Below are positions 1-8,979 of a DNA stretch of 64,000 nt, in pieces. The DNA lies in assembly GCA_938007995.1 (NCBI GenBank), contig CALLLW010000001.1, positions 1-64,000 of the forward strand, written 5' to 3'. The stretch comes from an uncultured Granulosicoccaceae bacterium. Its GTDB lineage: Bacteria; Pseudomonadota; Gammaproteobacteria; Granulosicoccales; Granulosicoccaceae. How positions within the stretch are numbered: position 1 is the stretch's first letter; every line of letters begins with the position of its first letter. The notes below the pieces were generated by a model. The model was not told where the DNA came from and did not search any database. It saw nothing but the letters and a program-made list of their open reading frames with translations. A program made the translations under genes and the position numbers.

Positions 1-228
1 GACTGCATGTACATCTAGACCTACATATTTGTTAGACTCTTTCATGACCTGTCCTCTTCAATTTGGCTCTGTTGTGGTGGTTCCATCTTCTACGATAACC
101 CAAGGCGTTGAAGATGGGCAGGTCACTACATAATGTCTACTCAGGTTTGCGCGATGACAGTGATACCTATTGTTATCAAACGCCGGCACACCTTCATACC
201 TCCCTATTAAAAGGACCAACACAACACC

Positions 229-370
229 GTAGGGGAGATAAGCTAAAAGCGCATCTACCAACATGCAGCACGTCAAAAAAACACAGCTGTTATCACCACC
301 AATAAACTGTATTATATGTACAGTTCTTTACAAGTGATCGGTGGATGCGCTTGAAGCTTATCCCCCCTAC
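229..370. repeat. Foldback (long inverted repeat) in repeat unit 1
   Basis: The left arm at 229-260 (GTAGGGGAGATAAGCT..., ending in GCGCATCTACCA) is nearly the reverse complement of the right arm at about 340-370 (GGTGGATGCGC... ending in TTATCCCCCCTAC). About 27 of some 31 positions pair, across a ~79-nt loop. In RNA or single-stranded DNA it would form a long imperfect hairpin. Confidence 0.8.
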
Positions 371-456
371 TCATGTTTGCGCTCACGCGATGACAGTGAT
401 ACCTATTGTTATCAAACGCCGGCACCCCTCCCTATTAGAAGGACCATTACAACCCC

Positions 457-594
457 GTAGGGGAGATAAGCTAAAAGCGCATCTACCAACATACAGCAGA
501 AAAAACACAGCTGTTATAGCCACCTATAAACTGTATTGTATGTACAGTCCGTTACAAGTGATTGGTGGATGCGCTTGAAGCTTATCCCCCCTAC
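457..594. repeat. Foldback (long inverted repeat) in repeat unit 2
   Basis: This is the same foldback as in unit 1, with arms at 457-488 and about 563-594 around a ~75-nt loop. The arms are kept between the two units while the loop has diverged by substitutions and indels. That suggests the paired arms are the functional or mobile part of the element. Confidence 0.8.
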
Positions 595-623
595 TCATGT
601 TTGAGTGATGACACTGATACCAA

Positions 624-1199
624 TCACAATGCAAGCAGGTAAAAAACAATCCAGCCCAGTGGTATAAAAGCCAGCGTAAGTTCAAGTCTACCGCGTAACG
701 TACATACCAGAAGAGCGATTGTCCCTAACGCCGTTTGCTCTGCCCCATAACCAAAAAGCAGGAATGACTCTCTGGTATTGTCAAGCAGATAACTCACTGG
801 CAGAAATGCTGTGCATCCATAAATACACAGAGCAAACTCTTTTACTGGTACTCTACTCAAGCCGCTCTCTTTACGCTCCACCAACTGATCCGTTGACTGA
901 CGGCGAAGCACTTTCAAATAGAAAACGGCTAGCCCCTGAACAATGAATACGCCACCCATCGCAAGTGCAAAGGTATGCACCTGCTGCACATAGGACATAA
1001 AGTAGTAAACACCGAGAAAAACCCAGCAAAGTGACACATAAATAAAAGCCAGCGGCCGCTGGCTTTTAAGCAGCGCCAGTAAATTAAGCAGTACAAAACC
1101 AAGCCACCATGGCCCGAGTGATTCTGCATACCGCAAATGCAGATCCTGCCAGACCTCGGGTGAGACCATAACGAACTGCTGCAGCTCGTAACCAGACAT
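624..1199 (-). CDS. DUF6064-like integral membrane protein
   Basis: This 191-residue protein is almost entirely hydrophobic, with about six predicted membrane segments. They are separated by a short basic loop after the third or fourth helix (around residues 98-117, with several Arg, Lys and Glu). The N-terminal pattern (MVSPEVW, then an amphipathic stretch before the first helix) and the late FGYGAEQTALGTI motif resemble the DUF6064 family, whose function is unknown. The ATG at 1199 is the only sensible start. It is followed 27 bp downstream by an aldo/keto reductase on the same strand. The gene is convincing; the family name is from memory of its pattern. Confidence 0.7.
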   Translation of the reverse strand: MSGYELQQFVMVSPEVWQDLHLRYAESLGPWWLGFVLLNLLALLKSQRPLAFIYVSLCWVFLGVYYFMSYVQQVHTFALAMGGVFIVQGLAVFYLKVLRRQSTDQLVERKESGLSRVPVKEFALCIYGCTAFLPVSYLLDNTRESFLLFGYGAEQTALGTIALLVCTLRGRLELTLAFIPLGWIVFYLLAL

Positions 1200-1226
1200 T
1201 ATTATTATTTCCGGGTCGGCTTTGTT

Positions 1227-2135
1227 TTAAATGCTTTCGATATATTCCGACATCAGCTCTCGGCCAGCAGCATCCGGTAATTTGCCATAGCAGGCCCCCA
1301 TGTTCTCCTGCATGTGTTCTACTTTCGATGTTGCTGGTATGGCACAGGTCACTGCTGGATGAGAAACAATATATTTAAGAAACACCTGCGCCCAGTTTTG
1401 ACAATCATAGTCTGCCGCCCACGCAGGTAAAGGCTTGCCCTGAACGGCATTGAACAGTTCGCCCCCATCGACCGGCCGATTAGCAATAACGGCAACACCT
1501 TTTTCAGCTGCAAGTGGTAACAGCCGCTGTTCAGCTTCTCTGTGTGTGATGTTGTACGTCAGCTGGATAAAATCGAGAGGTTGTTCCTGTAGGATCTGTT
1601 CACATTCCTCGTGACGAAGACCGTGCGATGTAGTGATACCGATATATCGCACCCGACCCTGTTCTTTCAAATCCCTGAGAGTCTCCAGGTGTGGTCGCCA
1701 GTTAACCAGATTATGTACCTGTACAAGATCGAGCTGCTCTAGTCCCCATAGCTGCTGCATCTCGTTGTATTGCGCTTTCCCTTCTGCGGTTGAGTTGGTC
1801 CACAGCTTGTCTGCGCTGAATAACCCGTTGGGGTAATCAAGCTTGCGTAACCCCTCGCCAATCACTGAGCGCGCTGATCCGTACATCGGTGAGGAATCCA
1901 CCATGCCGCCGCCTGCTGCAAAAAACGCTTGTAATACCTCGGTGCGGTTGTCGCGTAATCTTTGGCTGTCACCAACATTGAATGTAATCCACGTGCCCAT
2001 TCCGATCACCGGCACCATCTCGCCACTGGATGGTATGGGTTTGGTGATTTTTGCCGCCGTGGATTGTGCACGGGCTATAGCCAGAGGACTAAGCGTCAAT
2101 GCCGATAAGGTAGCGATGAAAGTTCTTCGATCCAT
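1227..2135 (-). CDS. Aldo/keto reductase with Tat signal peptide
   Basis: The start is placed at the ATG at 2135 because the resulting 302-aa protein opens with MDRRTFIATL, a twin-arginine motif, followed by a hydrophobic stretch ending near ARAQS. Export of a folded, cofactor-loaded enzyme to the periplasm is therefore likely. The body is an AKR TIM barrel: GMGTWITFNVG near the first strand, the DSSPMYGSA motif with the catalytic Asp and Tyr, SADKLW with the Lys, and a VQVHN motif with the His. The C-terminal part (NRPVDGGELF, then a PATSK motif) fits the NADP-binding region. The substrate is unknown. It may share a transcript with the DUF6064-like gene downstream. Confidence 0.85.
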   Translation of the reverse strand: MDRRTFIATLSALTLSPLAIARAQSTAAKITKPIPSSGEMVPVIGMGTWITFNVGDSQRLRDNRTEVLQAFFAAGGGMVDSSPMYGSARSVIGEGLRKLDYPNGLFSADKLWTNSTAEGKAQYNEMQQLWGLEQLDLVQVHNLVNWRPHLETLRDLKEQGRVRYIGITTSHGLRHEECEQILQEQPLDFIQLTYNITHREAEQRLLPLAAEKGVAVIANRPVDGGELFNAVQGKPLPAWAADYDCQNWAQVFLKYIVSHPAVTCAIPATSKVEHMQENMGACYGKLPDAAGRELMSEYIESI

Positions 2136-2369
2136 TGGGCTTGTTTGCCCGTTTTTTCTAAAATTATCAATGGGACAGATGTGCAACTGAAACGTTCCGG
2201 ATTGAAACGGTGTACATTGTGGTGGTCGATGAACCTGGTTTTTGTTTGTTACTGGCGGACCTGATACGGGTGGTGAACAAACTGTGAGCGTGGCGCATGT
2301 AAGAGCTACTCATCGCTACGATCCGTTCGATGCGATTTACGCTTATAGCCCCTACGAAAGACCGCGTCA

Positions 2370-3626
2370 CTACTTCATCTCCTGTTCCCACTTGGTGCGC
2401 TGATAGCGTAGGAAAGACCAGATACCTACCAGCACGAATGGCACCATAACAGCAATGGCGGTGTTCTGTGATACCGGCAGCCAGACAGCACCCTTGATGA
2501 TGTATGACAACAGTCCGATCGCGTAGTACGTTATTGCCACCGCAGATAAGCCCTCCACAGCCTGTGCAATAACAATCTGTTGTCTGTGACGTGCATCCAT
2601 GGATTGCAGCAGTGCCTGATTGTCGCGGTTGATGCTGAGGTCGATTTGCGTTTGCAGTAGCGATAAAGCGCTGTTTATTTCATCAGCGAGCACGACCTGC
2701 CGTTTGGCAATACTGTTAATTGTCGCGTTGCCCGGTCTGAGCCTTGATCGGACAAAACCACTAATCGTTTGAATGTTATCCGTTTTGGTTTCTTCCAGTG
2801 AGTCAAGGCGTTGCTGGGTGAGATCAAAATAGGCACCGCTGGCCGAGAAGCGAAAACGGGTGTCGGCAAGCAGTTTATTGCTGTCTTTAGAGAGTTGCGT
2901 TAAATCGTTGAACAGCTGTTGGGTCTCTTTATCCTCGTCATTGTTCATTTGTGCAATCGTGCGGTTAACTCCACCCTCAAGGGTGAGCAATTTCTGGCCT
3001 GTGCGGCGTGCGACCGGTAGGCCAAGCAAACACATGGTTCTATAGGTCTCCATTTCCAACAGCCGTTGAATCCTGCGACCGACTTCCTCATTTGACCCTG
3101 ATTCTGCATGCGCAAAATAGACCAGACAGCCATCAAAGTTTGGTGTCAGTGTGGAGCGCACATTAAGCCCACCCCGCATGACTCCACCGTAGACTGTATG
3201 GTTGTCAGACAAACACTGCTGCAAATCAGAAATGTCAGCACACATAACCACCTGTGTCATCACTATCATTTCAAGATCCGGTTTTGGTAGCAGTAAATCG
3301 ATAACTTTGTAGATCTCGTCGTGCTTGTTTATCCCTGCTGCGATGCAAGTCAGGGTGACAAACTCGGTGTGGTGCTCAAGCTTTACTCTGACATTATCGA
3401 ATGTTTTGGAATAATGACGCTGGCTGTCTGTAGCCGAAGCGCTATCAAGCGTCAGCATAAGCTGCTCTGTCACTGACTTGCTGCAGCTGAAACCAAGATG
3501 GACAATAAAATCGTTCGGTGAAACCGGCAGTGATGGTCTGGCGTGCGGCTCGGTAATTACCGATTCACGATCCGGGTGGTAATTCCAGCTATCCGCATTT
3601 AGTAGTCCTTCAGCAGTCATAATCAT
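2370..3626 (-). CDS. DUF3422 family protein
   Basis: A 418-aa protein with the DUF3422 hallmarks: an HARP motif near the N-terminus (EPHARPSLPVSP), a long alpha-helical middle (about residues 210-340) with coiled-coil character, and two C-terminal membrane helices separated by a short loop (SAVAITYYAIGLLSYI and a second helix near residue 395). The segment RRTGQKLLTLEGGVN and the helical region after it resemble those of other members. Function is unknown; the two-helix end resembles CorA-like topology. The start is uncertain: GTG 3632, ATG 3626 and ATG 3620 are in frame. ATG 3626 is preferred because an AGGG lies a few bases upstream. Confidence 0.8.
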   Translation of the reverse strand: MIMTAEGLLNADSWNYHPDRESVITEPHARPSLPVSPNDFIVHLGFSCSKSVTEQLMLTLDSASATDSQRHYSKTFDNVRVKLEHHTEFVTLTCIAAGINKHDEIYKVIDLLLPKPDLEMIVMTQVVMCADISDLQQCLSDNHTVYGGVMRGGLNVRSTLTPNFDGCLVYFAHAESGSNEEVGRRIQRLLEMETYRTMCLLGLPVARRTGQKLLTLEGGVNRTIAQMNNDEDKETQQLFNDLTQLSKDSNKLLADTRFRFSASGAYFDLTQQRLDSLEETKTDNIQTISGFVRSRLRPGNATINSIAKRQVVLADEINSALSLLQTQIDLSINRDNQALLQSMDARHRQQIVIAQAVEGLSAVAITYYAIGLLSYIIKGAVWLPVSQNTAIAVMVPFVLVGIWSFLRYQRTKWEQEMK

Positions 3627-3673
3627 CCGCACCCTGCGCTACAAACATTGATCAAGCGACCACAAGCAATAGT

Positions 3674-3832
3674 TCAGGCAACTTTATCATCGGACGCCGC
3701 GTTCGCCCTGGCCTCTTCGTTGCGCCGCCGTGTTTCCCTGCTTAAGCGCTCCGCCTTACGCCACTCATAAAAAGCGAACGCCAGTACAGCGCCAAATACC
3801 AGCACCATTTCGATCAGAAACAGATGTGTCAC
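3674..3832 (-). CDS. Small single-pass membrane protein downstream of crtB
   Basis: A 52-codon frame begins with GTG at 3832, overlapping the crtB stop as GTGA, which is the coupling style used throughout this operon. The product starts VTHLFLIEMVLVFGAVLAF (one membrane helix). A Trp and a strongly basic, Arg-rich tail with an acidic end follow (EWRKAERLSRETRRR). This topology fits a small inner-membrane accessory protein with a cytoplasmic tail. It is the last gene of the ~21 kb bch-puh operon. No family is recognised. The overlap and the composition make a real gene likely, although no expression evidence can be read from the sequence. Confidence 0.6.
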   Translation of the reverse strand: MTHLFLIEMVLVFGAVLAFAFYEWRKAERLSRETRRRNEEARANAASDDKVA

Positions 3833-5001
3833 GAGCGCACCACTCCGCCGAAGCCTTCCGGTACTTTGCCTGTGTTAGCCTGTAAATCATAGCGTTTGAT
3901 CTGCTCCATACGTTGCAGCACCTGCAGCACAGTAACCAGTTCTTCTTTGGTTGACTCACTGGTTATCAGCAGACCACGATAGATGTTGACCGGTGTCGTA
4001 ACCGGTTCATCAGTGACAGCGTTTACCAGAAATCTGTTTGCATTCAGGCAAGGTTGAGTCAGATTTTTTTGTTGATCACTCGTCAGTGTTTTACTTGCAG
4101 CACTTACCCTGAAACCATATTTTGCCAACAATTTAAGTTTGCGATAGATCGGTACGTAGGCGCGTTGATTGATCGAGTCATAATCAATTCTTTGAATTTC
4201 ACCACCAATGGCAGAATACACTTGTCTGGCCATCCTGATGCCGCGTTGGCAGTTGTGCGGCAACATGGCAATGCCGCTGTCAGCGCGCTTGTAAAGAAAA
4301 TCTGCGCGATTAAGTAGTTTAACTATCACATCTTTTACAACTGCAGCAGAACCTGGTTGTAGAATAGTCTCAGGTGTAACCGACTGTGCTTGTAGCCAGT
4401 CAATTGGCAGGTAACAACGACCTGCGCGTGCATCTTCGCCCACGTCCCGACAAATATTAGTCAGCTGCATGGCGACCCCCAGGTCACAGGCTCTGGCCAG
4501 AATGGTCGGGTCGCGTACGCCCATTAAAACAGCCATCATCGCACCGACGCTACCGGCAACTCTGGCCGCATAGTCTTCGACTTCTTCGAGTGTCTGATAG
4601 GTTCTGCCCGAGGTGTCCCACTCAAAACCCTGCAATAAGGCATCGAGTAAGCCGCGGGGCAAATGATAGTGCTGCACGACAGATCGTAAGGCACGATCGG
4701 TTGAATTATCTAGTGGCTTACTGGAGTAGACATTGTTGATGCGCTGCTGCACTGTGTCGAGCGCCTGTTTTAACGCCTCCGGCTCACCGCTGTTACCGTC
4801 GATCAGGTCATCTGCTTCACGACAAAAGCCATAAAGCGACGTCGCTGCAAAGCGAACCTGTTTTGGCAAAAAGTGACTGGCAAGTAAAAATGATTTAGAC
4901 CCGTCATTCAATGCGGCAGCGCAGTATTCGAGATCGCGCAGCGCGAGGCCCGGATTGTCAGCTTTTCTGGTCGCTGTATCGATACTGTCCGTTGTCATCA
5001 T
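3829..5001 (-). CDS. crtB: Phytoene synthase CrtB
   Basis: This squalene/phytoene synthase family member (390 aa) condenses two geranylgeranyl diphosphates to phytoene, the entry step of carotenoid synthesis. The two Asp-rich substrate/Mg2+ sites are visible: READDLID near residues 61-68 and NICRDVGEDARAGRCYLP near residues 185-202. It is longer than many bacterial CrtB proteins because of a C-terminal region after about residue 310 that I do not recognise. The start codon overlaps the bchO stop as ATGA. crtI, the usual neighbour, is absent from the window, so crtB has been placed at the tail of the bacteriochlorophyll operon. Confidence 0.93.
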   Translation of the reverse strand: MMTTDSIDTATRKADNPGLALRDLEYCAAALNDGSKSFLLASHFLPKQVRFAATSLYGFCREADDLIDGNSGEPEALKQALDTVQQRINNVYSSKPLDNSTDRALRSVVQHYHLPRGLLDALLQGFEWDTSGRTYQTLEEVEDYAARVAGSVGAMMAVLMGVRDPTILARACDLGVAMQLTNICRDVGEDARAGRCYLPIDWLQAQSVTPETILQPGSAAVVKDVIVKLLNRADFLYKRADSGIAMLPHNCQRGIRMARQVYSAIGGEIQRIDYDSINQRAYVPIYRKLKLLAKYGFRVSAASKTLTSDQQKNLTQPCLNANRFLVNAVTDEPVTTPVNIYRGLLITSESTKEELVTVLQVLQRMEQIKRYDLQANTGKVPEGFGGVVRS

Positions 5002-6068
5002 GCCGGGTGCCTCCGATTATCCGCTGAGTCTTGATGGTGAAAGTTATTGCTGTCACTGCTACCTGCACTGCTATCCAGACCGGCTTGCTCAGCTGCGTTT
5101 GTGATTGCGTTGTCTGTACTGTTTGCAGAACGTTGAAAAAGCTTCTCCAGTAACGCTGCAACTTTCTCTGGTGCTTCCTCGTGTGCCAGATGGCCAAGTG
5201 TTGGCAACTTGTGCACCTGTGTGGAACCAAGCTGCTCACAGATCTTGTCAGATTGCTTTGGTGAGACCGTTCGATCACCGGTTCCAACGACACAGTGCAA
5301 CGGAATGTTCAGACCCGGTAACCTGCGCCACAGTGGCACCAGATCCCAGTTAGCCATCATGCTCAACGCACCACTGATGTGCTCTTTGCGTCGCAACAAT
5401 TGCGAGTAACATTCAAGCCCGGTTGCATCGAGTGTTGAGCCTGTGTCTTTGATTAATTTTTGCACAAGGTTTGAATGCTTCGCACGCCAGCTGACTAATC
5501 TGGGTACCACCGGATTGACCGCCAGCAGGTTGGCCATCGGCGCAAAAAACTGCCCGGCCAATCCATCAAATGGCATTAATGCTCCATTAATACTGACAAT
5601 GCATCGTGCTGTGACTTTCTGCTCCAATGCCAACTGACAACACAGTGCAGCGCCGGCAGAGTGACCCACCAGATAGTCAGGCGCTATATCGATATCGTTA
5701 AGTAACCCGGTGATCAGGCGACCCATTCCATTTAAAGACATTGCCGAATTTCGTGGTCTTGTGGTATAGCCATGACCGGGTAAATCGCAGGCCACGACCT
5801 GATAGTTATCTGTCAGGTGCGGGATCACATCGCGCCATGAATGTGTGGATGCACCGGTGCCGTGCAGTAAAAAAACAATCGGCCGTTTATCATCAGCAAG
5901 GCTGAACTGCTGAACGTGCCAATCGATTCCAACGGAATGCAGCGAATAGCTTTGCCTTGCATGCGGCCAGCTTGCAGGGCACCTGGCTGGTTGGCGCTGA
6001 TGAGTGTGGCGGTTACCGGAACGCTGAGTATTGTGACTGGTATTTGCGGCAGGGTTTGACTGCATCAT
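4998..6068 (-). CDS. bchO: BchO, magnesium-chelatase-associated alpha/beta hydrolase
   Basis: This 356-aa alpha/beta-hydrolase-fold protein lies directly after bchD, the standard place for BchO. The oxyanion-hole motif LLHGTGASTHSW lies near residue 87, the nucleophile elbow GHSAGAALCC near residue 140, and the late His in LPTLGHLAHEEAP. About 40 N-terminal residues rich in Gln, Arg and His, and a Ser/Asp/Asn-rich tail after residue 320, are additions to the fold. The biochemical role of BchO is unproven; it is linked to Mg-chelatase by genetic context. The start overlaps the bchD stop (ATGA) and the stop overlaps crtB. Confidence 0.9.
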   Translation of the reverse strand: MMQSNPAANTSHNTQRSGNRHTHQRQPARCPASWPHARQSYSLHSVGIDWHVQQFSLADDKRPIVFLLHGTGASTHSWRDVIPHLTDNYQVVACDLPGHGYTTRPRNSAMSLNGMGRLITGLLNDIDIAPDYLVGHSAGAALCCQLALEQKVTARCIVSINGALMPFDGLAGQFFAPMANLLAVNPVVPRLVSWRAKHSNLVQKLIKDTGSTLDATGLECYSQLLRRKEHISGALSMMANWDLVPLWRRLPGLNIPLHCVVGTGDRTVSPKQSDKICEQLGSTQVHKLPTLGHLAHEEAPEKVAALLEKLFQRSANSTDNAITNAAEQAGLDSSAGSSDSNNFHHQDSADNRRHPA

Positions 6069-7870
6069 GCAACACCCTGTTCGCTGAGCTGCCTGGTCTG
6101 TGAGACTGCACCGCTAATCAACTGTGCATCTGCACCCGGCAATGGCAGGTATCGCGCGCTCATCGCACCCGCCAACTGCGGTGCAAAGGCTGAAGCACGC
6201 ATGGCAATATCAATCACCACGCTATGCGGCACCGAGCGCGATAGAACGCTAGCGGCTTTCAGTGCATCTGCGCGGGCTTTAACCCGACCACCAATACCGT
6301 CACTGTCAACATTTGCTCGACCATCAGTTAACAGACAAACAATCGGCGTATTGCCAGCTCGCTTAATGTCTTTAACCAGTTGGGTGGTCAGTTGCAGTGC
6401 TGAAGCTAGCGGCGTTCCGCCACCGGTGGGTAGTCTGGCCAGTTCACGTTGCACACGTACTAGTGAACGCGTCGGTGGTAAGACCAGTTGCGCTTTCGCT
6501 CCCTGAAACACAATCATCGCGACCTGATCACGCCGCACATAGCAGTCGGCCAGCAACATCTCAACCGCGGCCTTGGCCTCGTTTAAGCGACGTGCTGCTG
6601 CAGAACCCGATGCGTCAACACAAAACACCGTGACAGTCTGAGTTGACTGTTGATATCGCGCTGCACGCAAGTCTTGTGGATGGATAACGGTTTGTGTTTT
6701 TTGCGTCTTACTGCGACGCCATTTTTGCCAGGGGGCCGCTGCTTGTAACGTTGCCAGAATATGAATCTTCTGGCCCGCACCACGCTGATAAGGCTCAGTG
6801 CCTGTAACACGACCACGAGTTTTGGATTTTGCCTGTTGCCCGCTGTTGCCGCTGGTATTGTGTCGCTCGGTACTTTGTGACGCGGCGGCATGCAGTTGCA
6901 GTAAATTGTCTGGCAGTGAAAGTGTTGATGGTTTGCTTGCAGGTGGTGGTTGAGTTGTTTGTGAGTCTTGTGAATTGCCGTCGCTGTCTGTGTGATTAGG
7001 CTCTTGAAGTTCACTGTTACTATCGTCAGGGAGATTTTCTTCTAATTGATTGTCTTCCGACTCAGCTTGTTCAGGTTGCGGCACTTCAGCGGTAATCAGC
7101 GGTGCACGCCATGCAACAACCAGATCTATCGCCTGCTCACAATCAGTCTCGTTAAGCTCGGTGCGCCCTGCCAGTGAACTGATGCGTCGTGCAACCGACA
7201 GTGCCTTAATCGGGATACGCATAGAAGTGATGCCGCGCATTAATGCCGCCATGCAAAGCTGTGCGTAGAGATCATCCGGCACCACCACATTGCAGGCGTT
7301 GTTAACAGCATTGACTATCGCGTCACAGGGCAATTGCCAGCCAGTCCAGTCGATTTCAACGCTGCCTTCAAGGCTTATTCTGAATGCCATACGTTCGAGT
7401 AAAGCTGCATCGATATCATTATCTGACTCGCTCAGGACCTCGGGATTTAACGCAATCACGCAAGGCTTCTTTGAATCCACACTTTCGCGGGTTCCATTAT
7501 CAAGCGCATTGCTAATCGTTGTAATCGTCCTTTGCGAGTGCTCCGATGCATAAGGTAAGGTGAGCACACCACCGTTGGCTTTATCTATTAGCCCGACTAC
7601 TTGTTTACTCTGTCCCTCAAGCAGCGTACCAATAACATCAACACCACCGTTCAGGTGACTAACATCACAACCGAGTGGTATACGCACAGAGGTAGCAGAT
7701 GGAACTAAGCGTTGCCGTAATTGACTAACACTGTCGCACCAGTGATCCGCTGCACGAGAGTCCTGATAGTCGAGCACTGCACCACCGAGTTGATGACCAT
7801 CCAGTGCAAGCAGTACAGCCGCCTGTTGCGCCACCGGTAAGTCACCAAGATTAAACTGTGCGGTGCTCAC
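6065..7870 (-). CDS. bchD: Magnesium chelatase subunit D (BchD)
   Basis: BchD is the AAA+/integrin-like subunit that with BchI powers Mg2+ insertion into protoporphyrin IX by BchH. The N-terminal half is a degenerate AAA+ domain without a clear Walker A. A Pro/Gln/Glu/Asp/Ser-rich acidic linker follows, near residues 270-370. A C-terminal von Willebrand A domain has the MIDAS motif DASGSAAARR. The reading frame is open upstream into bchI, but homology begins at STAQFNLGDLPVAQQAA. GTG at 7870, 7 nt after the bchI stop, is therefore chosen, giving 601 aa. An obvious Shine-Dalgarno is lacking, which fits translational coupling to bchI. Confidence 0.92.
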   Translation of the reverse strand: MSTAQFNLGDLPVAQQAAVLLALDGHQLGGAVLDYQDSRAADHWCDSVSQLRQRLVPSATSVRIPLGCDVSHLNGGVDVIGTLLEGQSKQVVGLIDKANGGVLTLPYASEHSQRTITTISNALDNGTRESVDSKKPCVIALNPEVLSESDNDIDAALLERMAFRISLEGSVEIDWTGWQLPCDAIVNAVNNACNVVVPDDLYAQLCMAALMRGITSMRIPIKALSVARRISSLAGRTELNETDCEQAIDLVVAWRAPLITAEVPQPEQAESEDNQLEENLPDDSNSELQEPNHTDSDGNSQDSQTTQPPPASKPSTLSLPDNLLQLHAAASQSTERHNTSGNSGQQAKSKTRGRVTGTEPYQRGAGQKIHILATLQAAAPWQKWRRSKTQKTQTVIHPQDLRAARYQQSTQTVTVFCVDASGSAAARRLNEAKAAVEMLLADCYVRRDQVAMIVFQGAKAQLVLPPTRSLVRVQRELARLPTGGGTPLASALQLTTQLVKDIKRAGNTPIVCLLTDGRANVDSDGIGGRVKARADALKAASVLSRSVPHSVVIDIAMRASAFAPQLAGAMSARYLPLPGADAQLISGAVSQTRQLSEQGVA

Positions 7871-7877
7871 TTTGGCG

Positions 7878-8912
7878 TTACGCGGCGTTGGCGTTAAAGA
7901 GTTTGGCGACCACCCGCTCGACCCGCGCACTGCTGCCGGATTCATCCAGCGGGTCACGACGTAATCTGTGCCGCAGTGCCATTCCTGCCACATGCGACAA
8001 ATGCGAGCGCTCGATTTGTGTCGCACCGTTTAATGCTGCGAGAGCACGGGCGGCGCGTAACAAGGTTAAGTCACCGCGCAGACCGTCGGTTTCGAGTGCC
8101 ACACAGAGCTCTGATACAGCGCGGCGAATATCGTCAGTGATCTCAAGCTTGTGCAGCGCGTTTTGCGCCTGTAACACCCGACGCTGTGTGCGTTGATCTT
8201 CGCTTTGCCATTTAGCGCTGAAACCCTCCGGGTCCTGATCAAATTCATCACGACGCTTGACGACTGTCATCCGGTCTTCAAGATCCGTTGGAGTGGTTAC
8301 CTCAACACTTAAACCAAAGCGATCGAGTAGTTGGGGTCGCAGTTCACCCTCTTCCGGGTTACCGCTACCGATTATGACAAACCGTGCCGGATGACGAATA
8401 CTGAGTGCATCGCGTTCCACCACATTGACACCGGATGCCGATACGTCAAGCAACACATCAACAATGTGATCATCCAGTAAATTAACTTCATCAATATATA
8501 AAAACCCGCGATGCGCCTCTGCCAGCAACCCTGGCTGAAAACGCTTTTCACCAGTGCTGAGCGCATGCTCAACATCAAACGCACCGACCACACGGTCTTC
8601 TGTTGCTCCAAGCGGTAAATCAACAACCGGTACCGGACGCTTGATAGACGCGGGCTTTTTACCTGCTAGCTGACTACATGAAGTACACCGGCAGCTGGCT
8701 GCATCCTTAAGCTCAATGTGGTAGTCACACTCTGCGACACACTCGATCTGTGGCAGCAACGATGCAAAGCCTCTGACCGCAGTCGATTTTCCGGTACCTC
8801 TGTCACCAAGTACCAGTACACCGCCAATCTCCGGATCAACGGCTGCTATGAGCAGTGATAACTTGACCTCGTCCTGACCGACGATGGCCGAAAATGGAAA
8901 TGGTTTTGTCAT
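7878..8912 (-). CDS. bchI: Magnesium chelatase ATPase subunit I (BchI)
   Basis: An AAA+ ATPase of 344 aa. The N-terminus FPFSAIVGQDEVK is typical of BchI/ChlI. Walker A is GDRGTGKST near residues 35-43, and Walker B is in the FLYIDEVNLLDDHIVD segment. The sensor region GSGNPEEGELRPQLLDRFGL follows. A Cys-containing insertion (CRCTSCSQLAGKK) lies between Walker A and B. The ATG at 8912 is chosen over an upstream in-frame start at 9041 because homology starts there and a GGAAGGAAAG ribosome-binding site precedes it; the longer version would overlap the 93-aa gene. BchI forms the hexameric motor with BchD. Confidence 0.95.
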   Translation of the reverse strand: MTKPFPFSAIVGQDEVKLSLLIAAVDPEIGGVLVLGDRGTGKSTAVRGFASLLPQIECVAECDYHIELKDAASCRCTSCSQLAGKKPASIKRPVPVVDLPLGATEDRVVGAFDVEHALSTGEKRFQPGLLAEAHRGFLYIDEVNLLDDHIVDVLLDVSASGVNVVERDALSIRHPARFVIIGSGNPEEGELRPQLLDRFGLSVEVTTPTDLEDRMTVVKRRDEFDQDPEGFSAKWQSEDQRTQRRVLQAQNALHKLEITDDIRRAVSELCVALETDGLRGDLTLLRAARALAALNGATQIERSHLSHVAGMALRHRLRRDPLDESGSSARVERVVAKLFNANAA

Positions 8913-8979
8913 ATTACTTTCCTTCCTGCCACCGCTACAAGTTACTGCACTTAGTGGTGATGTTGGTTGCAACACACTG

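Larger units (their letters stand above)
135..620. repeat. Tandem direct repeat, ~236-bp unit, about two copies plus a fragment
   Basis: The block beginning GATGACAGTGATACC starts at 153 and recurs at 389 (period 236 bp). A diverged third copy of its first bases (GATGACACTGATACC) starts at 607. Within each unit the same landmarks recur in order: the CGCCGGCAC block, GTAGGGGAGATAAGC, GCGCATCTACCAACAT, a TGTACAGT stretch and CTTATCCCCCCTACTC. Small indels separate the copies. No convincing gene lies in 1-623, and the short open frames crossing it are not conserved between copies as proteins would be. The element type is not recognised; it could be a degenerate MITE-like foldback element that duplicated in tandem. 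Confidence 0.85.

Noticed and set aside
229-594. Integron attC sites
   Set aside because: The foldback length is similar, but the arms lack the RYYYAAC/GTTRRRY ends and no integrase or cassette genes are nearby.
135-620. CRISPR array in the left-end repeats
   Set aside because: The repeat unit is ~236 bp with internal inverted arms and only about two copies; there are no short repeats with spacers and no cas genes.
2187-2369. Small coding regions between the aldo/keto reductase and DUF3422 genes
   Set aside because: Only short frames without ribosome-binding sites or recognisable composition; nothing convincing.
6583-7014. 143-codon ORF on the minus strand inside bchD
   Set aside because: It is an out-of-frame shadow of the Gln/Pro/Ser-rich linker of bchD; its His/Gln-rich product is an artefact of that composition.
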